A stretch of 33,184 nt of DNA. Origin: an uncultured cyanobacterium (GTDB lineage: Bacteria > Cyanobacteriota > Cyanobacteriia > CACIAM-69d). The notes under the pieces were generated by a model. It did not search any database. It was not told where the DNA came from and was given only the letters and a program-made list of their open reading frames with translations. Below are positions 23,518 through 32,764 of this stretch, in pieces. Both the position numbers and the translations under genes were made by a program. The stretch lies in contig CALGDE010000108.1 of NCBI GenBank assembly GCA_937883785.1, forward strand, positions 1 to 33,184. Reading direction: 5' to 3'. Position 1 is the stretch's first letter. The number at the start of each line of letters is the position of its first letter.

Positions 23518-24780
23518 ATGACTTCCAACACCCCCATCCCGCGCCCTACACCATCAACCCTGGGCGATCGCGAGGTGCCGCTGGAGGGAGCCCACTTGCA
23601 AGGAAAACGGGTGGCGCTACTGATTTCCGGGAGCATCGCCGCCTATCGATCACCAGATATTGCCCGGGTCCTCCGTCGCCAGGGAGCCGATGTGGTGGCG
23701 TTTGCCTCCGACGAAGCCCTGCGCTATGTGACTCGTGACGTGCTGGGCTGGAGCACCACTAATCCGGTAATTACGGAGCTAACCCCCGCTGCCGAGCACC
23801 TCAGCGACGATCGCCCCTTTGCCGCCTACGTCCTCGCTCCCGCCACCTACAACACCCTCAATAAATTTCGCCAGGGCATCGCCGATACGGTGCTAACCAG
23901 TTCGCTGGCGTCGGCATTGGGGCGATCGCTTGATCCCCACCTCCCCGAGGCGAAACGCCCAAAAATCCTAGTCGCCCCTTGCATGCACGGCAGTCTACAC
24001 ACCCCAATCCTCGATGAAACCCTGGCAGCGCTGCAATCCTGGGGCGTACGCATCATCTTCCCTCGCGACGCTTACGGAAAACACAATCTGCCCGACCCTA
24101 TGGCGATCGCCGTCGAAACCTGCCGTGCTATCAGCAATTCCCCGCTGCGCCATAGAAAAATCCTGGTCACTGGCGGTCCCACCCCCGTCCCCATCGACAA
24201 CGTTCGCCGCCTCACCAATAAATTCACCGGGCGGCTGGGAATGGCGATCGCCGAAGAACTCTACCGCCGAGGAGCCGACACCCGCCTGATCCACGGTCAA
24301 GGCACCACAACACCCCCAAGCTGGCTGCCCCACAAAATCGTCCCCACCTACGACGCCTACCGCCAAGCCATTCACACCCGCCTTGCCGCAACGCCCCACC
24401 ACGCCGGAATTTTCTCCGCCGCTGTCGCCGACTACGCCCCCGAAACCGTCCACCCTGGCAAACTCCCCAGCGGTGACGTATTGGATATGGCTCTAAAACC
24501 CACCGAAAAAGTGATTGCCCAAGTGCGCCGGAATCATCCTCAGCTCGCGATGGTGACATTTAAATATCAGGAGCAGGTTAGCCATGACCAGCTAATGGAT
24601 ATTGCTCGCGATCGCCTCACCCAAGGTTACGAGGCGGTCATTGCCAACCGGGGAGAAGACCAGGGCCCCAACGGCGAACAGGTGGCATATCTAGTGACGA
24701 AGGCTGGGGCTTCGGCGGGACTGATTGGGAAATCGGGCATTGCGGGGGCGATCGCTGATTATTTGGAAACTTCCCTGTGA
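23518..24780 (+). CDS. coaBC: CoaBC-like phosphopantothenoylcysteine decarboxylase / phosphopantothenate-cysteine ligase, archaeal-style motifs
   Basis: A two-domain protein of coenzyme A synthesis, 420 residues: an N-terminal flavoprotein (about 27-205, LLISGSIAAYRSPDIARVLR; FMN-binding APATYNTLNK 108-116) and a C-terminal CoaB domain (about 213-418, LVTGGPTPVPIDNVRRLTNK; SAAVADY 300-306). Key sites depart from the usual bacterial enzyme. The PAMN substrate motif reads PCMH (154-157). The ACGD flap that carries the decarboxylase Cys reads AYGK (185-188). The GFAAET motif reads TFKYQE (347-352). From memory, archaeal CoaBC has similar changes (PAMH), so this may still be active. A canonical second copy may exist elsewhere. 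It starts 76 bp from the divergent GT39 gene. Confidence 0.8.
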   Translation: MTSNTPIPRPTPSTLGDREVPLEGAHLQGKRVALLISGSIAAYRSPDIARVLRRQGADVVAFASDEALRYVTRDVLGWSTTNPVITELTPAAEHLSDDRPFAAYVLAPATYNTLNKFRQGIADTVLTSSLASALGRSLDPHLPEAKRPKILVAPCMHGSLHTPILDETLAALQSWGVRIIFPRDAYGKHNLPDPMAIAVETCRAISNSPLRHRKILVTGGPTPVPIDNVRRLTNKFTGRLGMAIAEELYRRGADTRLIHGQGTTTPPSWLPHKIVPTYDAYRQAIHTRLAATPHHAGIFSAAVADYAPETVHPGKLPSGDVLDMALKPTEKVIAQVRRNHPQLAMVTFKYQEQVSHDQLMDIARDRLTQGYEAVIANRGEDQGPNGEQVAYLVTKAGASAGLIGKSGIAGAIADYLETSL

Positions 24781-24860
24781 ACTTTACGGCTGTTATGGAG
24801 GGGCGATCGCCCCCGCAAAATTCTGTCTAAAAACCGAAAAATATCACCCGATCCAACCAG

Positions 24861-24911
24861 GTTCGGTAATCTTGGCTTCAGAGATTAGCACTCGCTAGAT
24901 TAGAGTGCTAG
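24861..24911 (+). promoter_or_regulatory. CIRCE operator (HrcA site), with a partial K-box upstream
   Basis: TTAGCACTC (24885-24893), a 9-base spacer, then GAGTGCTAG (24903-24911) matches CIRCE (TTAGCACTC-N9-GAGTGCTAA) except for the last base. HrcA bound here represses groEL until heat stress. Just upstream GTTCGGTAATCTTGGC (24861-24876) partly matches the cyanobacterial K-box (GTTCGG-NNAN-CCNNAC); its second half deviates, so only CIRCE is certain. Confidence 0.93.
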
Positions 24912-24993
24912 CGTTACTGGGGTCAGCTTGGGACACGTAGCTTTACATATTGCGCTTCCCGCCCTCACCGCGCACATTCGACAGTCAACATAA

Positions 24994-26733
<1,740 letters not shown>

Positions 26734-26776
26734 TCCTCTCCCTTCGAGCCCACTGGTTAAATTGAGTGATTAAAAG

Positions 26777-26816
26777 GCGATCGCCCCGAGTTTTTTTCTC
26801 AGGGCGATCGCTTTTT
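26777..26816 (+). terminator. groEL terminator built from HIP1 palindromes
   Basis: GCGATCGCCCCGAG (26777-26790) pairs with CTCAGGGCGATCGC (26798-26811), one mismatch in 14, around a loop of seven T residues, and five more T residues follow (26812-26816). It lies 44 bp past the groEL stop. The HIP1 motif GCGATCGC occurs in both arms. Confidence 0.85.
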
Positions 26817-27045
26817 CAGAAACAGCGTTAATGATGACGTCCCAAAACAGTGCAAATTGCCCCCTAAAACCGTTGAAATCTTTGAAATCTGTGATGAATT
26901 TGAGATTTTAAGGGTTTAGAGCCTGACGAATGGAAAATGTTATGCGATGTTGGTATGGCGTCGTATCGCTTTACGAACGCCAAAGGCAGAAATACCGCCT
27001 ATTTGAATCGCTACGTCCGCATTGGCCACCCCTGGAATTCGCCTC
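26817..27045. other. Gap between the groEL terminator and the coiled-coil membrane protein gene
   Basis: No gene called. A 64-codon frame at 26930-27124 overlaps the next gene in another frame and has no recognisable features. AAAACCGTTGAAATCTTTGA-like AT-rich sequence near 26870 may hold the promoter, but no clear -35/-10 pair is visible. Confidence 0.4.
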
Positions 27046-27660
27046 ATGGCTGCTGCTCCTCAACCCAATGAACCTCGGAGAGTTCGTCGGCAAGTTCGCC
27101 GCGATCGCCGTCGTGGGCCCATAGGAGCAAATTCCGCAGCGTCAAATCCCGCAGCCCCCCAATTTACACCCCCAGGTAGCGCCCGGCGGTCGTCTCGCAA
27201 AGTTATTCGTTTTCCGTTCCTTGATCGGCGATCGCAGAAGAACAACGCCGCCAAAAGCCCCGCGACGCGTATTACATCAATTCCCAGCCCTACCCCAGAC
27301 CCCCAATGGTTAGGGACAATGCGCCAAGCCTACCGTTGGTCATCGGTGGCGGTCTTTAGCTTGGGCGTCGCGGTAGCTGGAGTCTATAGCCAAACGGTGC
27401 GGCTGGAGCAGGACCTGGGCACGACCTACAACCGTTTGCGGACGCTAGAGCGTCAAGAGCGAGAGCTAACGGTGGCAATGGAGCAACTTAAGGATCAAAT
27501 TGCTCGCCAGGCAGCTCAGCCGGATTCAGGATTGGCATTACCGAAGCCAACGGACCAGCTTTTTGTGGCGCCATCACCATCGCAATCCCAACAGCCGCGC
27601 CCCAACGCAGCCCCCGTCACACCAAAGCAAGACACTTCCGAAAGCTCCGTTGGCTATTAG
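27046..27660 (+). CDS. Hypothetical single-pass membrane protein with coiled coil (FtsL/DivIC-like layout)
   Basis: A 204-residue protein of unknown function. The N-terminal ~85 residues are strongly basic and disordered (RRVRRQVRRDRRRG, RRSSRKVIRFPFLDRR). One transmembrane helix follows (about 98-116, VAVFSLGVAVAGVYS), then a coiled coil (VRLEQDLGTTYNRLRTLERQ and on), and a Pro/Gln/Ser-rich periplasmic tail. This order (basic cytoplasmic segment, helix, leucine-rich coiled coil) recalls FtsL/DivIC division proteins, but no motif proves it. I chose ATG 27046, with GGAA about eight bases upstream; a TTG at 27022 is in frame. Confidence 0.7.
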   Translation: MAAAPQPNEPRRVRRQVRRDRRRGPIGANSAASNPAAPQFTPPGSARRSSRKVIRFPFLDRRSQKNNAAKSPATRITSIPSPTPDPQWLGTMRQAYRWSSVAVFSLGVAVAGVYSQTVRLEQDLGTTYNRLRTLERQERELTVAMEQLKDQIARQAAQPDSGLALPKPTDQLFVAPSPSQSQQPRPNAAPVTPKQDTSESSVGY

Positions 27661-27675
27661 GGCTGAATGCAAGGA

Positions 27676-28074
27676 CTAAAGTAGGTTTTCCAGGCGGCGG
27701 CGGATATTGTCGAGTTCGCTAGAATCCTCCTGGGGGCGATCGCCCGCATCTTTCTCCCGACCCTCCTCATTCCAATCCATTTCATCTTCAGACAGATTGG
27801 TTTCTGGGGGCATCAGCAGCATCTCGCTGGTAACCGGCTTACACTCGTAACCCGCCCCGTCGCAAAATTCCTTAACTTCGTCTTCATCAATTTCCGTCAC
27901 CGTGCATTCAGGAAAATCCTGAGCTTCCAGCATGACCCCAAAGCGCGTGGCATCATCCTCTTCCTGAAACATCAGCACCACATTGCGCATTGCGCCATCT
28001 TCGCCCTGGAGACGGAGGGAGTGAATGCCTTCGTTTTCGGTGCCAGCGTTAAACAAAAGAACATAAACGCGCAT
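27676..28074 (-). CDS. DUF3110 domain protein
   Basis: A 132-residue protein of a cyanobacterial/plastid family of unknown function. The DUF3110 core spans about residues 1-90 (MRVYVLLFNAGTENEGIHSL; VVLMFQEEDDATRFGVMLEA; TVTEIDEDEVKEFCDGAGYE). The C-terminal ~40 residues are acidic and probably disordered, ending in a short amphipathic helix (LDNIRRRLENLL). It is convergent with the coiled-coil membrane protein, 15 bases apart, and shares strand with hisH, 59 bp upstream. Confidence 0.9.
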   Translation of the reverse strand: MRVYVLLFNAGTENEGIHSLRLQGEDGAMRNVVLMFQEEDDATRFGVMLEAQDFPECTVTEIDEDEVKEFCDGAGYECKPVTSEMLLMPPETNLSEDEMDWNEEGREKDAGDRPQEDSSELDNIRRRLENLL

Positions 28075-28133
28075 AGGAAATATCAGGTAGCGATCAGCGT
28101 AAACGAAATATTTCCTACAGGATATCCCGCCAC

Positions 28134-28790
28134 CTAGCAGGGGACGGCGGTACGTACGATTTCGACAAAATTCGCCAGCGCCTTAAGTCCAGCGGTGGAA
28201 GATTTTTCTGGGTGGAATTGCACTGCCATTAGGTTGGGGCGGGGGGAGCCCAGGAACTGCCCCTGAACGGCGGCGGTTATCGTTTGGCTGCCGTGGGTGA
28301 CGGTGGCAGCGCGGATAGATTTGTCCTCTGGGTCCACGTAGTAGGAATGTACAAAATACATCCATGGGGCGTCGCCCATCCCATTCCACAGGGAGCAATC
28401 GGGCTGGGCTAAATCCAGCGCATTCCAACCCATATGGGGAATGGTCACCCCTGGCTCAGAGGCAAAGCGCCTCACCACGCCGGGGATAATACCCAAGCCC
28501 GGCTGCTGTCCCTCTTCGCTGCGGTCAAACAACATCTGTAAGCCAACGCAAATGCCTAAAAATGGCTTGCCGCTGGCGATCGCCCCTCGAATGGGTCCCT
28601 CTAAATCCTTCGCTCGCACCTGTTCCATGGCGTAATCGAAGGCGCCGACCCCAGGCAATACCACCGCATCCGCCGCCTCAATTTCCTGCGCCGACTCGGT
28701 TACCACTGGCGTCGCCCCCGCCTGCGCCAGCCCTTTACAGGCAGAGTGCAAGTTGCCCATGTCATAGTCAATCACTGCAATTTTTGCCAT
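28134..28790 (-). CDS. hisH: Imidazole glycerol phosphate synthase glutaminase subunit
   Basis: It hydrolyses glutamine and channels ammonia to HisF for histidine (and AICAR) formation. The 218 residues match the family. The class-I glutaminase triad is complete: Cys81 in LGICVGLQML, His193 and Glu195 in AVQFHPEKSS. PGVGAF (46-51) is the phosphate/oxyanion-side block. I chose ATG 28790 because the opening AKIAVIDYDMGNLHS is the family N-terminus. An in-frame start at 28886 would add 32 unrelated residues translated from a tandem repeat. hisF is not adjacent. Confidence 0.96.
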   Translation of the reverse strand: MAKIAVIDYDMGNLHSACKGLAQAGATPVVTESAQEIEAADAVVLPGVGAFDYAMEQVRAKDLEGPIRGAIASGKPFLGICVGLQMLFDRSEEGQQPGLGIIPGVVRRFASEPGVTIPHMGWNALDLAQPDCSLWNGMGDAPWMYFVHSYYVDPEDKSIRAATVTHGSQTITAAVQGQFLGSPRPNLMAVQFHPEKSSTAGLKALANFVEIVRTAVPC

Positions 28791-28814
28791 GGTTATAGTG
28801 CTCCTAAGACAACA

Positions 28815-28870
28815 GGCGACAGAAAACGGGCGACAGAAAACAGGCAATAAACAACGGGCGATTAAGCGGG
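28815..28870. repeat. 14-bp short tandem repeat between hisH and the C15-like peptidase
   Basis: Units GGCGACAGAAAACG (28815-28828), GGCGACAGAAAACA (28829-28842), GGCAATAAACAACG (28843-28856) and a degenerate GGCGATTAAGCGGG (28857-28870). The first two differ at one base. It is typical of cyanobacterial short tandemly repeated sequences and occupies the promoter region of two divergent genes. Confidence 0.8.
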
Positions 28871-28877
28871 ACGGGTT

Positions 28878-29423
28878 ATGACCCACAAACTATTGGTAAC
28901 TTCATTTCAAACTTGGTTACCCCACCAATTCGAAAATTCATCGGATGTACTGCTAGAGACCACAAAAGCAAAGTTATCTAGCGACTGCATTTTACTGCGA
29001 AAGCTACCGGTGGATTTTGTTGCCGCGCCCCAGCTAGTGCTCCAGGCGGTGAAGCAGAACCGCCCTAGGGCAGTGGTGGCGTGTGGGATGGCGGAAGGGC
29101 GATCGCTGCTAACCGTTGAACAATTTGCCCGACGCGACAGCACAACGCTGGAAACGTCCCTGCCCCTGCCCCAATTAATTGATGGCTTAAGTCACACAAA
29201 GATCAGTGAAGATGCAGGCGACTTTGTTTGCAATGGGTTGTATTTTGATCTGCTGGCCGCTACTGATAAAGCTACGGTTTCACCGCATCAGACGCCGCTA
29301 AAGGACGCGGTTTTTGTGCATGTGCCTCTACTAACTGATGATAATCAAGGGGCGATCTCCGCAGATTTCACTCAGTTTCTAAAGCGTCTTAATCAATTTT
29401 TGAATAGCTTTTCCTATAGCTAA
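28878..29423 (+). CDS. Pyroglutamyl-peptidase-like cysteine peptidase (family C15)
   Basis: A 181-residue protein like pyrrolidone-carboxylate peptidases, which remove N-terminal pyroglutamate. The Glu-Cys-His triad is identifiable: Glu81 in GRSLLTVEQFARR, Cys118 in GDFVCNGLYF, and His148 in AVFVHVPLL. It is shorter than the ~200-215 residues usual for Pcp, and the middle segment before the Cys is reduced, so specificity may differ. Its stop codon TAA shares its last base with the ATG of the following glycosyltransferase (TAATG), so the two are translationally coupled. It diverges from hisH across a tandem repeat. Confidence 0.85.
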   Translation: MTHKLLVTSFQTWLPHQFENSSDVLLETTKAKLSSDCILLRKLPVDFVAAPQLVLQAVKQNRPRAVVACGMAEGRSLLTVEQFARRDSTTLETSLPLPQLIDGLSHTKISEDAGDFVCNGLYFDLLAATDKATVSPHQTPLKDAVFVHVPLLTDDNQGAISADFTQFLKRLNQFLNSFSYS

Positions 29424-30526
29424 TGGCTCACTCATCGCTGTTAATTAATTTAAGCTTTGCTATTCCCCAACCCACCGGTTTATCCAACTACGCCTTGTCC
29501 ATTCTTCCGCACCTTCAGTCCCTGGAACCCACCCTACTAACGCCTCAGAATCAGGAAGGGTTTTCGTGCTGTTTTACCCAGGAGAACATGACCGCTGCCC
29601 ATGGTGCTAAAGGACATTTGCGGCGATTGATTTGGACGCAGTTTAAATTACCTCAGTGGTACAAAAGGCTCGACAGTCGTTTGCTGTTCTGCCCGATTCC
29701 AGAAGCCCCCGTAAAACTTCCGCTTTTGCCCAATGTCTGCCGCACGGTGGTGATGGCCCACGACGTTATTCCGCTGCGGGTAGCGCCACCGCGATCGCGA
29801 CTCCACCAATATTTTCGTCATTACGTGCCGCGGGTGCTGCACCAGGCGGAGCATATTATTTGCAATTCCCAGGCAACGGCGGATGATTTAATTGACTTCT
29901 ATAAAATTCCAGCGCCCAAACTAACCCCAATCCCCCTTGCTTATGACCCTGATCGCTATCGACCACTGGGGCTTCAGCGACAGCCATTTTTTGTGTATTT
30001 AGGGCGCAACGATCCCTATAAAAATCTCAGTCGGGCGATCGCCGCTTTTTCAGACTTTCTAACGCAAATTCCCGATGCAGATTCCTGGGAATTTCGCCTG
30101 GCCGGTCCCATCGATGAGCGATATCACCCCACATTGTTGGCGCAAATTCACGATTTACGGCTGGGCGATCACGTCAAAGTTCTCGGTTATGTGCCCGATA
30201 ATCAGCTTCCCATTTTGCTCAACCAAGCCACGGCCCTAATTTTCCCCAGCCTATGGGAAGGATTCGGCTTGCCAGTGCTGGAAGCCCTCGCCTGTGGAAC
30301 CCCTTGCATTGTGTCGCGTCGGGCATCTTTGCCGGAAGTGGCGGGAAACGCGGCGCTGTGGATTGACCCGCTGCGAACGGAGACCATCACAACGGCGATG
30401 GTGGAGTTGGTTCAGGATGCGGCGGTAAGGGAAACGGCGCAACGATTGGCGATCGCCCAGGCATCAAAATTTAGCTGGAAAAAAACCGGTCAAGCCACCG
30501 CCGAAATTTTGCAGCAATTTATGTGA
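29423..30526 (+). CDS. GT4-family glycosyltransferase
   Basis: A 367-residue retaining GT-B glycosyltransferase. The C-terminal nucleotide-sugar domain has VYLGRNDPYKNLSRAIAAF (191-209), the VKVLGYVPDNQLPILLNQAT block and the catalytic EX7E motif, Glu279 and Glu287 in WEGFGLPVLEAL. The N-terminal domain contains MAHDVIPLRV, as in mannosyltransferase-like GT4 members. No membrane helix is seen. Acceptor and donor are unknown; envelope or exopolysaccharide glycan synthesis is likely. Its start overlaps the stop of the peptidase gene by one base. It is convergent with the iron permease gene. Confidence 0.93.
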   Translation: MAHSSLLINLSFAIPQPTGLSNYALSILPHLQSLEPTLLTPQNQEGFSCCFTQENMTAAHGAKGHLRRLIWTQFKLPQWYKRLDSRLLFCPIPEAPVKLPLLPNVCRTVVMAHDVIPLRVAPPRSRLHQYFRHYVPRVLHQAEHIICNSQATADDLIDFYKIPAPKLTPIPLAYDPDRYRPLGLQRQPFFVYLGRNDPYKNLSRAIAAFSDFLTQIPDADSWEFRLAGPIDERYHPTLLAQIHDLRLGDHVKVLGYVPDNQLPILLNQATALIFPSLWEGFGLPVLEALACGTPCIVSRRASLPEVAGNAALWIDPLRTETITTAMVELVQDAAVRETAQRLAIAQASKFSWKKTGQATAEILQQFM

Positions 30527-30538
30527 CTTTGCCGAATC

Positions 30539-32269
30539 CTACTGGGGCTTAAGCTTGCGGGATTGGGTGATTTGCCAGCTTAGAATCAGGGTCGGCACCA
30601 AGCCCACCAGCAAAATGGCGATCGCCGGTAGCGCCGCATCATACAGCCGCTCATCGGATGCCAGGGCAAACACCTGGTAGGACAACGTGTCGAAGTTAAA
30701 AGGGCGCACAATTAATGTTGCCGGCAGCTCCTTGGCGGAGTCCACAAACACCAACAGCACCGCCGTCAACAGCCCCCCGCGCAGAATGGGTAAATGCACG
30801 CGCCACAGGGTTCGGGTCGGGGACTGCCCCAGGCTGCGAGCGGCATCATCTAGGTTTGGTCTTACCTTCACCAGGCTAGACTCGACGGTGCCGAAAGCCA
30901 CCGATAAAAATCGCACCAGGTAGGCGAACACTAACGCCACAATGGTTCCGCTCAGCAATAAGCCGGAGGAAATATTAAACGTGTTTTCCATAAAGCGATC
31001 CACGTTTTGATCGATCCATCCCAAGGGCATTAGCAGTCCCACCGCCACCACCGAGCCGGGAATGGCATAGCCCATGGACGCCAATCGGGTGCCCGTGCGC
31101 ACAATCCAGTGGGAATTGAGCCGCTGACCGTAGCCAAGAATTAGCGCCAGAATCATGCCCAAAACGGCGGTGATACTGCCCACCAACATGGTGTTAAATA
31201 TCAGGCTAATAAAACGCTCGCTGGTAATAAGTCCCGGATCCTTTTGCAGCCTTTGGGCGGCAAGCCATACCAGCCGTCCGGTGGGTACGAAAAACGCCAA
31301 AAATAACGGCGCTGCACAAAACAATACGGCTCCCCACTTGTGCCAGCCCCGCAGCAAATATGGCGCCACCGGCTTAAAGTTTTCATTGCCATAGTGCTTC
31401 GCCTGCCCGCGCGAATAGCGCTCCAGGGTAATCAGCCCAATCACCACAAACAGCAGCACCGACGCCAACTGGGATGCCGCCGCGCGATCGCCCAAGCCAA
31501 ACCAAGTGCTGTAAATACCGGTGGTAAAGGTATTCACCCCGAAATAATCCACCGTGCCAAAGTCGCTAAGAGTTTCCATCATCACCAGCGCCAGGCCCGC
31601 CATAATGGCTGGTCGGGCCAGGGGCAGCGCCACCGTAAAAAAGCTTTGCCAAGGCGATCGCCCCAAGATCCGGCTGGCTTCAATGGTGGCGGTGGATTGC
31701 TCCAAAAAGGCCACCCGCACAAGCAAGTACACATAGGGATACAGCACCAGACTTAACATGGCGATCGCCCCCCACAGGGTGCGCACCTGGGGAAACCAGT
31801 AGTCGCCGTATTCCCAACCGGTAATCTTTTGCAGAGTGTTTTGCACCGGTCCGTAAAAATCGAGAAATTCCGTATAGGTGTAGGCCAACAAATACGCCGG
31901 AATCGCCATGGGCAACAGCAGCGCCCACTCAAACAGTCGCCGTCCCGGAAACTGACACAGGGCGACAATCCACGCCATTCCTGTGCCCAGGATGACCGTA
32001 ATGATACCTACGCCAATGCCCAGAACCACAGAGTTGTAGATATAGTTCGGCAGAACCGTTTCCACTAAATGCTGCCATAGGTCCCATTTGGCAGTAATCG
32101 ACGCCTGCACCACCGTCAAAATCGGCAGCATAATCAGTCCGGCGATCGCCAACACTGCCACAGTCCACCCAGAAAAGCAGCGATTTTGTCGAGCGGCACC
32201 AAACCATGACAGAAAACTTTGCCACAGCGAGGAAGACAATACATTCGGCGGGGAAGCGGGCGATTTCAT
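30539..32269 (-). CDS. futB: Fe(III) ABC transporter permease, fused two-domain (FbpB/FutB type)
   Basis: An inner-membrane permease of the ferric iron ABC importer: one polypeptide with two binding-protein-dependent permease modules and about twelve helices. Both EAA-type loops that contact the ATPase are visible: EASRILGRSPWQSFFTVALP and DAARSLGQSPTRTLWRVHLP. I chose ATG 32269 (576 residues, opening MKSPASPPN); a GTG at 32314 is in frame and would add 15 residues. Neither start has a clear ribosome binding site. In cyanobacteria this permease works with FutA1/A2 and FutC, neither of which is in the window. The gene symbol follows the Synechocystis homologue; the assignment to iron is by family. 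Confidence 0.9.
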   Translation of the reverse strand: MKSPASPPNVLSSSLWQSFLSWFGAARQNRCFSGWTVAVLAIAGLIMLPILTVVQASITAKWDLWQHLVETVLPNYIYNSVVLGIGVGIITVILGTGMAWIVALCQFPGRRLFEWALLLPMAIPAYLLAYTYTEFLDFYGPVQNTLQKITGWEYGDYWFPQVRTLWGAIAMLSLVLYPYVYLLVRVAFLEQSTATIEASRILGRSPWQSFFTVALPLARPAIMAGLALVMMETLSDFGTVDYFGVNTFTTGIYSTWFGLGDRAAASQLASVLLFVVIGLITLERYSRGQAKHYGNENFKPVAPYLLRGWHKWGAVLFCAAPLFLAFFVPTGRLVWLAAQRLQKDPGLITSERFISLIFNTMLVGSITAVLGMILALILGYGQRLNSHWIVRTGTRLASMGYAIPGSVVAVGLLMPLGWIDQNVDRFMENTFNISSGLLLSGTIVALVFAYLVRFLSVAFGTVESSLVKVRPNLDDAARSLGQSPTRTLWRVHLPILRGGLLTAVLLVFVDSAKELPATLIVRPFNFDTLSYQVFALASDERLYDAALPAIAILLVGLVPTLILSWQITQSRKLKPQ

Positions 32270-32569
32270 GGAAGGAGTTTGAGAAGTCAAACGGCGTGAG
32301 GGTAGTAGACGCACTGCTTTCTATGGCTGATTTTCATACCTGGCCCTTGGGAAACACCGCACCAAATTCTAATTCGGCACTGCATCTCAGGTCACATCTG
32401 ACACCAAGTAAGCGGCGAAATGTCCGGACACGGAATTGATGCTGCCCAGATGAATATCCACAAGGATGAATATCCATAAAATCGAACCGATAAAGCTCGA
32501 TCTTTTACATGTCAAAGTCAACAACAAAACCGCCAGGAAAGCCCACAGTAAAGTCGTTCAGAGGAACTA
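32270..32569. promoter_or_regulatory. Upstream region of the iron permease with a 10-bp palindrome and a direct repeat
   Basis: TGTCCGGACA at 32421-32430 is a perfect palindrome. GATGAATATCCA occurs at 32449-32460 and again at 32465-32476. Both lie 150-210 bp before the permease start on the minus strand. They could be regulator sites; no AT-rich Fur box (GATAATGATAATCATTATC type) is visible. Confidence 0.35.
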
Positions 32570-32764
32570 ATGATTCGTGAGGCAACCAATTGTAATTCAG
32601 ATTACTTACAAAAACAGAAACAACTAGCAAGGATTCTCAACAAGAAGAATTTATTTGGTAACAACGCAAGCAAAAAGTCGCTAAATCCCTTTTCTGACAA
32701 GGATTTTGCCCATTTTCAAAACTGCTCATCTAATGTCTATTTCGCTCTAACGAAACCTCAGTAA
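32570..32764 (+). CDS. Possible small hypothetical protein
   Basis: A 64-residue frame preceded by AGAGGAA at 32560-32566, a plausible though close ribosome binding site. The product (MIREATNCNSDYLQKQKQLA...) is Asn/Lys/Ser-rich with no membrane helix or domain that I recognise. The composition follows the local AT-richness, so it may be chance. Confidence 0.25.
   Translation: MIREATNCNSDYLQKQKQLARILNKKNLFGNNASKKSLNPFSDKDFAHFQNCSSNVYFALTKPQ

Noticed and set aside
26930-27124. 64-codon frame overlapping the coiled-coil membrane protein gene
   Set aside because: It overlaps in another frame and has no domain; the coiled-coil protein is better supported by composition and topology.
28791-28886. 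N-terminal extension of HisH
   Set aside because: The extra 32 residues are translated from a 14-bp tandem repeat; the family N-terminus starts at 28790.
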